A DNA stretch of 64,000 nucleotides from Aurelia coerulea. Its lineage: Eukaryota > Cnidaria > Scyphozoa > Semaeostomeae > Ulmaridae. The notes under the pieces were generated by a model, which saw nothing but the letters and a program-made list of their open reading frames with translations, did not search any database and was not told where the DNA came from. Both the position numbers and the translations under genes were made by a program. The stretch covers positions 18,770,501-18,834,500 of the forward strand of contig CM076959.1 of NCBI GenBank assembly GCA_039566865.1, written 5' to 3'. Shown piece after piece: positions 48,296 to 58,700 of this stretch. Position 1 is the stretch's first letter. Every line of letters begins with the position of its first letter.

Positions 48296-48687
48296 TCGAT
48301 ATAGCTTCTCACACCAGAACGAACATTTATTTGTATGATGTCATGTAATCAAGAAACCCAATATTCCCTCGCGGTTATCAGCATGCTTGCTACATGGCAA
48401 CTCGTGAACTTTGGCACACGCTGTACGATTCTTGATGTGGCTCGAAGAACTCTAAGCGGAGTTCGCCGAGGCTCCTCCAATTTTTATTTCTTGAACCACA
48501 TTCGCCCATTTTATATGATGTCATGTGAGAATCTGCAGATAATTAAATGGGTAGCTTGTTTTATAAAAAATTATATTGAATTATGACCTAGGTGCCAGCC
48601 CATTTTCCTTCTTGCTTCAATAATTATAGAGTAAACACCATCTATAGTTTAACTCAGTATTATTTCTTTAATTCCTTTTATATTTAC

Positions 48688-48693
48688 TTTATT
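48688..48693 (-). promoter_or_regulatory. AATAAA polyadenylation signal (candidate)
   Basis: AATAAA on the minus strand, 76 bases after the stop of the candidate exon at 48769. Supports the exon only if transcripts end just below it. Confidence 0.3.
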
Positions 48694-48768
48694 GCTGCAG
48701 TCCTGTAACTGTTGTATACTTAGATTAGTCCTTTCGTTGTTGTTGTTGTTGTTGAAATTCACTTCACA

Positions 48769-49039
48769 TCATGAAATTGAATCGAATTCAATTGACGTGT
48801 GGGTTTTGGCTGTTTGAAGACTGGTCAGCTTTCCTTCTTCAATCAACTTCATTTTCTGTTTGACAAGCATATTAAAACGGTCTTTCAAATCATAGTGTGT
48901 TGGATCTTTTCCCAACATACTCGACATCATTAACTTTTTAAGCGTGGAAATATTTCTGATAATCGCCGAAGATTCAGCAGAAATTATCTTCAAAATAACC
49001 TTTGATGTTGCCGCCGTGCAATGTGGTGTCCGTTTCTCT
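48769..49039 (-). CDS. Candidate C-terminal exon, minus strand, unrecognised
   Basis: An open frame of about 90 codons ends at 48769. Readable parts are KRTPHCTAATSKVILKII, then SAESSAIIRNISTLKKLM, then KDPTHYDLKDRFNMLVKQ, then KMKLIEEGKL, ending EFDSIS and a stop. A Lys/Glu-rich helical composition and an AATAAA signal at 48693-48688 downstream suggest a real 3' exon. The acceptor (actttgtag, ending at 49040) is weak. No upstream exon was located and no family recognised; a decayed mobile-element gene is the alternative. Confidence 0.35.
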
Positions 49040-49739
49040 ACAAAGTTAATCTTTACTAATCGTTACAATTGCAGATTTCTTCAACTTCAATCCGATCATC
49101 ATACTCGGTGCTCATGTTTTTCATGGATAAATCTCTAAGTTATTCTGTTATAGGGATATGCGCGGGGTTTCATTCACAGAACAAGGACAGATTTTGTAAG
49201 AACAGAATCAGTTGGTTCTCATTGATACACCAATCCATAGTGACTAGCGATCACAGACAAACGGCATTTTCTCATGCAATCAATCAAACCAAACGAACCC
49301 GTGAAAGATGCCCTTAAACCAAGACGGCTAACTATCGTGTTCTGCACGTGAAAATGGGTTGTTGAGAGATGTGCTGATTAAAGATCGAAAAGAAGAAGGA
49401 TACATCCAAACATCTGCTTTGCTGATTTTATTTACTTCATTCAGAAGCCGAGCGGAGGGCATTTAGATTTTCGTATATCGTAGGCGTAAATCAAGTACTT
49501 AATGCTCGGCTTCTGAATGTCCTGTGTCTTTGATCGTACTACGAACAATAATAATAATAGCATATATGCACTGACTAATACACAGGCATGGCAGACTTAT
49601 TTAAACTAACTAAAATAACCTAACACAATGAAACTTAAACAAAATACAATAACAATATAGTGAACTAAAATAAGAGAGAAATGAACTAAAATGAATCAAA
49701 TAAAACTGCGAATCAAACATACTGCAACCCACACACGCT

Positions 49740-50300
49740 CGTCTAGTGGAAATATTATAGGTTTCCAAATCCTTCCAGAGTGCCCTGAAAATATTGAGTT
49801 GCCAGAATTTGACATTATAAGTAGCTATATCCTTCCCATATTCCCTGAAAATATTGAACACCAAAATGGATTCGTCCCAAACTGCCCGTCCTTCCTGATC
49901 AACGATTTCGTGCTTTTGGAACTATGTGACGTGTTGAGATCGGTTGGGTAGATCAGCTCTCAACTTGTCTCCATTGAAGACTCTTAATCTCAAATGTTCT
50001 CAAAATTATGTTGACTTTTGAGAGAAAACAGGTAGATTATTTTGTTTTCTTTTCAACGTTTCCTCAAGACATTGGAGAGCCAAAATTGTATTACATAGGC
50101 CCAGAGCCTGTCCATTTTCCTGGTAAAAAAAGGCATTTTTTGGAATGATGTGAATCGTTGAGACTACACTGGTTTTTCTGCTTTTCTCTTTTCCAGGTCC
50201 CCAAAAAATGTTAGACACCAAAACGTATTCGTCCGAAACTGTTCGTCTTTCCTGATCAACGATTTCGTGTTCTTGGAATTATGTGACCTCTTCAGTTTGG
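49740..50300 (+). repeat. Diverged direct repeat
   Basis: The stretch gaacaccaaaatggattcgt, ctttcctgatcaacgatttc and aactatgtgac at 49855-49930 recurs at 50213-50292. An earlier unit near 49755 is more diverged. Confidence 0.6.
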
Positions 50301-50519
50301 AAAGGTGGATTATGTTACATCTTGATTTCTAATCGTGTCAAATTAATCAGCTTTACTTTAACTTGCCATCCCTTTCCTGCCGGTGAACTTTTTCAAGTGG
50401 CTCCTATCTTCCGTCTGTTATCAACTTTGTTACAGTTTAGTTTTTCAAGTTAGAATGCTCTCGTGCTTTGCTTTTTGAGGAGACTCGTGAACTTCTGCTT
50501 ATGGTTTAATTCCATCTTT

Positions 50520-50620
50520 TTTAGATCACGGAGGAAAATTCTAATTTAGATGTCGCATCCTTTGTTAGATCACGGAGTAACATTCTAATTTAAACGTCAC
50601 GTCCTTCTTTAGTGCCAAAA
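50520..50620 (+). repeat. Tandem duplication of about 50 bp
   Basis: ttagatcacggaggaaaatt then ctaatttagatgtc is repeated as ttagatcacggagtaacatt then ctaatttaaacgtc. Confidence 0.7.
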
Positions 50621-50710
50621 AGAGATCCGTGCCAAATCAATGCTAGGTTCTTACGAAATCATCCAGTATTGTTAAATTACGTTGCTTCAGTGGCAACAGT
50701 ACTTCTATTA

Positions 50711-51396
50711 CCGTAGGAGCTTAGGCCCCACATCCCCCCATCAAGCCCCCTCTTTGATAAGCCCCTACCTTATAACCAAAATTTTGAACAAGTCCCCTCT
50801 CTTAACCCCCCCCCCAACTTATTTCAAGCACCAGAAGCTAGCAAAGAGTTCCCATTTATTTAGCCAAACAAGTTTGCTGATAATTTCGATATGGTTTGGG
50901 ATAAAGAGTGTCGAATTTGTATATTAGAATCGAGAAATTGTACATTCTTTTGATTCTGCGAAATGTGGAGTAAAGAGCTAAGAACTATCATTTAAATCCT
51001 TGGCTTTGACCATGAGCGATAGGACACCAAGTGTGTGCCACCTTAACGTTATTTTGGTAGCGAGCCACCTTAATCAATTGTTTTTTAGTGTATTTGCCTA
51101 TTTTTACTTGGTAGGTGGATCTGCACTTAAGGTGGCTCACTACCAAAAATTTCAAAATGGCGAAACCGCGATAATGTGGCTCACCATCAAGTAAAAATAG
51201 GCAAAAACACTAAAAAACAATTGATTAAGGTGGCTCGCTACCAAAATAACGTTAAGGTGGCACACACTTGGTGTCCTATCGTTCATGCTTTGACTTTGTG
51301 AGTAATTCCCCCTCTAATATGCCCCTTTCTCTTTTAAGCCCCCTCCGGAGTTTCCAAAATTAAAGACGCCCTCGGGGGTTAATGGAGCTTTTACGG
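50711..51396 (+). mobile_element. TA-flanked MITE, 'CCGTAAAAGCTC' family, with nested element
   Basis: The left end CCGTAGGAGCTTAGGCCCC and the right end GGGGTTAATGGAGCTTTTAC then GG are flanked by TA (50709-50710, 51397-51398). The interior (50850-50980) matches the family member at 55420-55692. A second element is inserted at 51011-51286; without it the outer element is about 400 bp. Confidence 0.8.
51011..51286 (+). mobile_element. Nested fold-back MITE with 8-bp target duplication
   Basis: About 100-bp inverted repeats starting CATGAGCGATAGGACACCAA around an interior of about 75 bp. GCTTTGAC flanks both sides (51003-51010 and 51287-51294). The duplication length and fold-back form fit a hAT-like element. 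Confidence 0.88.
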
Positions 51397-51440
51397 TACA
51401 TTATGATATGAATGTCGGTAAGTCAAAGCCCTGTTCGACA

Positions 51441-51483
<43 letters not shown>

Positions 51484-51508
51484 GGATTGATTGATTGATT
51501 GATTGATG

Positions 51509-51545
<37 letters not shown>
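51441..51545 (+). repeat. (GATT)n microsatellite
   Basis: About 26 copies with two ggatt interruptions. Confidence 0.95.
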
Positions 51546-52150
51546 CATCTTCTTCTTTTTTAGTCCCTCCATACTGATACCAGCAAGAGAAACACATGGC
51601 ATTGGCTTTACCAAATATAGTCATCCGCAGTTTTTACCAAATAAGGTAAGTCATCGACTGCCAATGTGGCAATGAAATTACTTTTCCTTGCATGTGCCCT
51701 ATTCAGCGTAATCAATTTTGAGACAATAAGTCTAGGGTATTCTGTTAATGAATACTTGGCAAAATGATTAGAATTTCACAATATTACAGTACTTGCTCTG
51801 TTTGTGTATGCATGCTGCCTGGGCCTAATGCAGATGAATTGAAGGAGTTCTAAACAATAGTAACACTAGACAATAAACAATCAACAATACAGATTCGAAG
51901 AAGCAATTCGAATTCATTGTTGTTTTAAGCATTCTGATTGCATATTCAGTCAATAGATGCCAAACGTGTGAAATTTAATATTTAACCCCAGGTGCTACAA
52001 AAACAATGGATAAATCACTCTCCTCGCCGCGGTATATTTAATTAAAAGAGCAACAAGCATTATTTCAATAGTCAGATCGAAGAAATTAACTCTTCTTTCT
52101 GCAGAAAGTTTGCCTTTTCCATTATCTAGGTTATCTCATTCAAATACCAG
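51546..52150. other. No feature recognised
   Basis: AT-rich, no exon or repeat noted. Confidence 0.35.
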
Positions 52151-52151
52151 A

Positions 52152-52200
52152 TGTCCCCAAAAAGTACTCCCGTTTGAAAAATCACCAAAATTCGATTATC
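52152..52200 (+). mobile_element. Lone end of the 'TGTCCCAAAAAGTAC' element
   Basis: tgtccccaaaaagtactccc then gtttgaaaaatcaccaaaat matches the left end of 3025-3603; the other end is not nearby. Confidence 0.5.
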
Positions 52201-52981
52201 AAACGTATCATAAAATTTTCTTTTTTATATCTGTTTACACGATACCGTTTTCATTTCATATCGGATTGGGGTTTTGTTTACATGGAAACGCTTTGTCTTG
52301 TGCTGCGGAGGATTCACCTTTGCTTAAGCACCCACTGCGCAGTGCACCAGATGAATAGGAGGCTCGTAGAATTGATAAAGAGGTTCCGTTTTGAGTTGAT
52401 ACCGGTTTCGGCCGTTTACACGATATCGGATTCGTTTCATGCCACTTTCAGAGCATTTGCATTTGAAAATGCGAAAATGGTATGATGCATTAAGTAAATA
52501 AGATTACTGTTATTCAGTTTGGATCTAGAGAACAGGCTACCATTTATTAGAAGGATATTGCTCTTTCGATAAACCCTTCCTAAAGAGTTGAATTGTTCAT
52601 TGCCAATCTTACTTCAATGTCTTAGGTGGTAATTAATCATATACCATGTTTATTAAGTGGTTAGTGCAATGTGACTTATCCATTCTTTTATTTACGACAG
52701 TAGAACCCATCACATCTCGCCAGAGAAATGTCGCTCCTTCAAGGCCCTTTCGCTAAAGAGCTAAATTTTTATTGCTATTCTTATTTGGTCCTAAGTCTTG
52801 AAAAATACAATGTTTATTAAGCCGCTAAACCACGTGACTTATCTATCCTTTGTTTACAGCAGGCATAACCCGTCACAGGCCACATCTGTTCGACTTCTAT
52901 TCAACTGTCAACGTGTGCCCAGCATGAACTGTGAGTTTAAATTTCAACCAGTTATTACACCATTCCACGTAAAGACAATTT

Positions 52982-53850
52982 AAGAAAGGTCAGCTTGTTG
53001 CAAAATCATAATAAATTCGAGCCCCCTTTTGTCGTCGGAGACCTCTTTTATTGTGTGATGAGCCCTTTTTTGTTGACTTGTAATACGCCCTTTGTTGGAT
53101 GATAACAACCCCAAGACAATTTACAACCTTAATGTAAATCAATTTTTCTCTTAAGAAAGGGGAGCTTGTTACAAAATCATAATAAATTCGAGCCCCCTTT
53201 TGTCGTTGGAGACCTCTTTTATATTGTGTGATGAGCCCTCTTTTGTTGACTTATAATACGCCCTTTGTTGGGTGGTAACAACCCTTTTTATTTTTATTGT
53301 TGCACTATTCAACAACAGACAGTTTACAACCTTAACACATATCAATTGTTCACTTAAAAAATGAGGACTTGTTTCCAAATCACAATACATTGGGGCCCCT
53401 TTTTGTAGTTAGGGACTTCATTCGCTATGTGAGCCCCTTTTTGTTGATTTATGATACCCCTTTTGTTGGGTGGTAACAACCCAGTTCGATTTCTATCGTC
53501 ACGCAATTCTACATAAAGCTCATTGCAAAATCATAATAATTAGGGTCCCATTTAGTCAGGTGATAAGAAGCTCCTTTCAGTTTTATTCACCCTTCCTTGT
53601 TGAGCCCATTTTATTGCGAGCTAAACCACTTTGGTTGAGTGATATAACCCAGTTCTATTTACATCGTTACACAATTCTGCACATAGACAGTTCATAACTT
53701 TAACATATATAAATTGTTGTATCTCAGATCTCTGCAGAAATGATATTTTGTTACAAAATCATAAAGAATTGAGACCCCCTTTGTTGCGTGATTTATCCCC
53801 TATTCTATATCCACCCCCATATCCACCCCTTTGTTGCGTAATAATTTGAA
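52982..53850 (+). repeat. Diverged tandem repeat, five copies of 157-221 bp
   Basis: agcttgttacaaaatcataa then taaattcgagccccctttt marks units near 52983, 53153, 53355, 53512 and 53733. Each also contains gacctctttta, gatgagccc and ttgttgggtgataacaaccc-like stretches. Confidence 0.85.
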
Positions 53851-54390
53851 GCCAATTCTCCATTTCGGAGCAGTTACCCAACAACTGGGCATCACAAGCT
53901 CGTGCTAATTTTCTTTTTTTAGCCAACCATTATTTGTAGAAATTTTGTAGCGTTTTGTTGATACTTTTGAGTACTTCGGATTTATTTTTAGATCAACAAA
54001 TATTTTTCATCTTGGGTTTCGAGAGAAATTTGGACAATCCCATTAGGATTTCTATATCCTAAATCACCTCGAAAAGGTCTTTATCTTTGTCCATTCATGT
54101 CGATTCTTTAGAAAATTTGATTGACGTTTTTTTATCGTTTTCAGTGTTTTTGAGGACAAAAATTTTAGGAAACTCGCTTCTGGCTCTAAAAACTGAAAAC
54201 AGAAAAATTTGCAAAAACTCCTGGAATCTAATTCAGGCTTTTTCCTAAAGATTAAGTCATGAATCTTCAAAATCGGTCCAGTGTACGATTTATTGTGGCC
54301 TGCGAAACGTGCATACTTTATTTTGGCGCACCCGGTAGTATCATAAGACCCCCTTCTCTTTGGAAGTGAGATTATGTTCAAATACGATAG

Positions 54391-54492
54391 AGGATTGATC
54401 CTCTGATAAAAGCTGCTCAAAACGCAGAGCAATTCAAGAATATGATTAAGAGCTGGAAAGGAGACACTTGCAGTTGCAACATCTGCAGATGA
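54391..54492 (+). pseudogene. LINE C-terminal remnant followed by (ATT)n tail
   Basis: The plus-strand frame reads RIDPLIKAAQNAEQFKNM, then IKSWKGDTCSCNICR and a stop at 54490. The Cys-x-Cys-x-x-Cys end resembles that of several cnidarian non-LTR elements. About 110 bases of AT-rich 3' sequence then lead into an (ATT)n run. In-frame stops lie just upstream, so it is decayed and truncated. Confidence 0.45.
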
Positions 54493-54499
54493 TGTGTAC

Positions 54500-54607
54500 A
54501 TAGATTCATATATATTTCACGTTTATATTATGTTTGAACTTTGTATTGTAAATAGTTGGTATTTATTAGTTTTTTTTTAAACTATTGCTCCCACCAACTG
54601 TAAATAA

Positions 54608-54651
<44 letters not shown>

Positions 54652-54658
54652 TTATTAC

Positions 54659-54700
<42 letters not shown>

Positions 54701-54955
54701 GTGAGAAACCTCTTTCTGTTTGGTGATAGCCAACGTGTTCAATTATTTTTAAAATTTTTGCTCGCTGATATCGGTCACTCCGTTCAGATTTTAAAATTTA
54801 TTTTGCTTAGATTCGTGTATATATTTAGATTCATGTATATATTTTACGTTTATATAATGTTTGAACTTTGTGTTGTAAATAGTTGGTATTTATTAGTTTT
54901 TCTTTAAAACTATTGCTCCCACCAACTGTAAATAAATTTATTATTATTATTATTA

Positions 54956-54999
<44 letters not shown>

Positions 55000-55112
55000 T
55001 ATTATGTGAGAAACCCCTTTCTGTTTGGTGATAGCCAACATGTTCAATTATTTTTAAAATTTTTGCTCGCTGATATCGGTCACTCCGTTCAGATTTTAAA
55101 ATTTATTTTGCT
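54500..55112 (+). repeat. Tandem duplication of about 305 bp, each copy with an (ATT)n core
   Basis: Copy 1 (54500-54806) and copy 2 (54815-55112) share tgtttgaactttgt, ttggtatttattagtttttc, ccaccaactgtaaataaatt, an (ATT)n run (54611-54699 and 54939-55003), then gtgagaaacc and tttctgtttggtgatagcca. They differ at few bases. Confidence 0.9.
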
Positions 55113-55419
55113 ATGCTAATCGTGTTCATTAATTTCTTCGTTTAGAAGTTAACATACAGTGATGACATAATCTCACTATGGAGCTGTGGAAAAAGGAAGG
55201 CCGATATGTACCGTCATAGAACCATTAGTAAGTTAGCGAAAATCTTTCTTTTATATCAAACAGAGCTGAGATAAGAACATTTAAAAGTAAAGTTTCTTTC
55301 TCCTACTCTTTTTGGAATTTTCAAAAGATTTTAATTTTGGCCTAATGTTTTTAAGGCAATATCAAGTAATCGTTTTTTCTCTTTCCAATACTTAGATTAG
55401 TTATCCATCATTCGACATA

Positions 55420-55692
55420 CCGTAAAAGCTCTATGAAGCCCCCCCTCAATGAAGCCCCCCTCTATGAAGCCCCCCCCCCACTTTTATCCTATTCCAGAGG
55501 TTAGCAAAGATTTTCTAGTTATTGAGCTAAATAAGTTGCATGTTAATTTTGATATGGTTTGAGATAAAACTGTGTCGACTTCATGTATTTAACTCGAAAA
55601 ATTTTATGTTTAAACTGCAAAATGTGATGTAAAAGAACTAAAAAGTGTCCAAAATTATACAAGACCCCGGGGACTTAATAGAACTTTTACAG
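55420..55692 (+). mobile_element. TA-flanked MITE, 'CCGTAAAAGCTC' family, 273 bp
   Basis: CCGTAAAAGCTCTATGAAGC at the left and the inverse of CTGTAAAAGTTCTATTAAGT at the right, flanked by TA (55418-55419, 55693-55694). Related in sequence to the element at 50711-51396. It ends about 95 bp before the 69-bp satellite. Confidence 0.85.
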
Positions 55693-55787
55693 TAGGTCTC
55701 ATTTTTCGATTTCATTCAAAAATAGTTCGTCAAATTTTTGTTCTTAAAGAGCCTACAGCCAATTGCCTTGATTTTTAAAGAAAAAGC

Positions 55788-58700
55788 AAAGGGGTTAACC
55801 TTACTTTTTGCCCAAAAATCGGTATTTCCGAAAAGGGTCTATTTTTGCAAAAAAGCATAAAAGATAGCCTTACTTTTTGCCCAAAAATCAGTAATTTCAA
55901 AATGGGCCTATTTTTGCAAAAAAGCAAAGGCTATAGCCTTACTTTTTGCCCAAAAATCAGTAATTTCAAAATGGGCCTATTTTTGCAATAAAGCAAGCAA
56001 AGGCTACAGCCTTACTTTTTGCCCAAAAATCATTAATTTCAAAATTGGCCTATTTTTGCAAAAAAGCAAAGGCTATAGCCTTACTTTTTGCCCAAAAATC
56101 AGTAATTTCAAAATGGGCCTATTTTTGCAAAAAAGCAAAGGCTATAGCCTTACTTTTTGCCCAAATATCAGTAATTTCAAAATGGGCCTATTTTTGCCAA
56201 AAAGCAAAGGCTATAGCCTTACTTTTTGCCCAAAAATCAGTAATTTCAAAATGGGCCTATTTTTGCAAAAAAGCAAAGGCTATAGCCTTACTTTTTGCCC
56301 AAAAATCAGTAATTTCAAAATGGGCCTATTTTTGCAAAAAAGCAAAGGCTATAGCCTTACTTTTTGCCCAACAATCAGTAATTTCAAAATGGGCCTTTTT
56401 TTGCAATATAGCAAAGGCTATAGCCTTACTTTTTGCCCAAAAATCAGTAATTTCAAAATGGGCCTATTTTTGCAAAAAAGCAAAGGCTATAGCCTTACGT
56501 TTTGCCCAAAAATCAGTAATTCCAAAATGGGCCTATTTTTGCAAAAAAGCAAAAGCTATAGCCTTACTTTTTGCCCAAAAATCAGTAATTTCAAAATGGG
56601 CCTTTTTTTTTGCAATATAGCAAAGGCTATAGCCTTACTTTTTGCCCAAAAATCAGTAATTTCAAAATGGGCCTATTTTTGCAAAAAAGCAAAGGCTATA
56701 GCCTTACTTTTTGCCCAAAAATCAGTAATTTCACAATGGGCCTTTTTTTGCAATATAGCAAAGGCTATAGCCTTACTTTTTGCCCAAAAATCAGTAATTT
56801 CAAAATGGGCCTTTTTTTGCAATGTAGCAAAGGCTATAGCCTTACTTTTTGCCCAAAAATCAGTAATTTCAAAATGGGCCTATTTTTGCAAAAAAGCAAA
56901 GGCTATAGCCTTACGTTTTAACCAAAAATCAGTAATTCCAAAATGGGCCTATTTTTGCAAAAAAGCAAAAGCTATAGCCTTACTTTTTGCCCAAAAATCA
57001 GTAATTTCAAAATGGGCCTTTTTTTTTGCAATATAGCAAAGGCTATAGCCTTACTTTTTGCCCAAAAATCAGTAATTTCAAAATGGGCCTATTTTTGCAA
57101 AAAAGCAAAGGCTATAGCCTTACTTTTTGCCCAAAAATCAGTAATTTCAAAATGGGCCTATTTTTGCAAAATAGCAAAGGCTATAGCCTAACTTTTTGCC
57201 CAAAAATCAGTAATTTCAAAATGGGCCTATTTTTGCAATATAGCACAGGCTATAGCCTTACTTTTTGCCCAAAAATCAGTAATTTCAAAATGGGCCTATT
57301 TTTGCAAAAAAGCAAAGGCTATAGCCTTACTTTTTGCCCAAAAATCAGTAATTTCAAAATGGGCCTATTTTTGCAAAAAAGCAAAGGCTATAGCCTTACT
57401 TTTTGCCCAAAAATCAATAATTTCAAAATGGGCCTATTTTTGCAAAAATGCAAAGGCTATAGCCTTACTTTTTGCCAAAAAATCATTAATTTCAAAATGG
57501 GCCTATTTTTGCAAAAAAGCAAAACCTATAGCCTTACTTTTTGCCCAAAAATCAGTAATTTCAAAATGGGCCTTTTTTTGCAATATAGCAAAGGCTATAG
57601 CCTTACTTTTTGCCCAAAAATCAGTAATTTCAAAATGGGCCTATTTTTGCAAAAAAGCAAAGGCTATAGCCTTACTTTTTGCCCAAAAATCTGTAATTTC
57701 AAATGGGGCCTATTTTTGCAAAAATGCAAAAGCTATAGCCTTACTTTTTGCCCAAAAATCAGTAATTTCAAAATGGTCCCTTTTTTGCAATATAGCAAAG
57801 GCTATAGCCTTACTTTTTGCCCAAAAATCAGTAATTTCAAATTGGGCCTATTTTTGCAAAAAAGCAAAGGCTATAGCCCCCTTACTTTTTGCCCAAAAAT
57901 CAGTAATTCCAAAATGGGCCTATTTTTGCAAAAAAGCAAAGGCTATAGCCTTACTTTTTGCCCAAAAATCAGTAATTTCAAAATGGGCCTTTTTTTGCAA
58001 TATAGCAAAGGCTATAGCCTTACTTTTTGCCCAAAAATCAGTAATTTCAAAATGGGCCTATTTTTGCAAAAAAGCAAAGGCTATAGCCTTACTTTTTGCC
58101 CAAAAATCAGTAATTTCAAATTGGGCCTATTTTTGCAAAAAAGCAAAGGCTATAGCCCCCTTACTTTTTGCCCAAAAATCAGTAATTCCAAAATGGGCCT
58201 ATTTTTGCAAAAAAGCAAAGGCTATAGCATAACATTTTGCCCAAAAATCAGTAATTTCAAAATGGGCCTATTTTTGCAAAAATGCAAAGGCTATAGCCTT
58301 ACTTTTTGCCAAAAAATCATTAATTTCAAAATGGGCCTATTTTTGCAAAAAAGCCAAAGCTATAGCCTTACTTTTTGCCCAAAAATCAGTAATTTCAAAA
58401 TGGGCCTTTTTTTGCAATATAGCAAAGGCTATAGCCTTACTTTTTGCCCAAAAATCAGTAATTTCAAAATGGGCCTATTTTTGCAAAAAAGCAAAGGCTA
58501 TAGCCTTACTTTTTGCCCAAAAATCACTAATTTCAAAATGGGCCTATTTTTGCAAAATAGCAAAGGCTATAGCCTAACTTTTTGCCCAAAAATCAGTAAT
58601 TTCAAAATGGGCCTATTTTTGCAAAAAAGCAAAGGCTATGGCCTTACTTTTTGCCCAAAAATCAGTAATTTCAAAATGGGCCTATTTTTGCAAAAATGCA

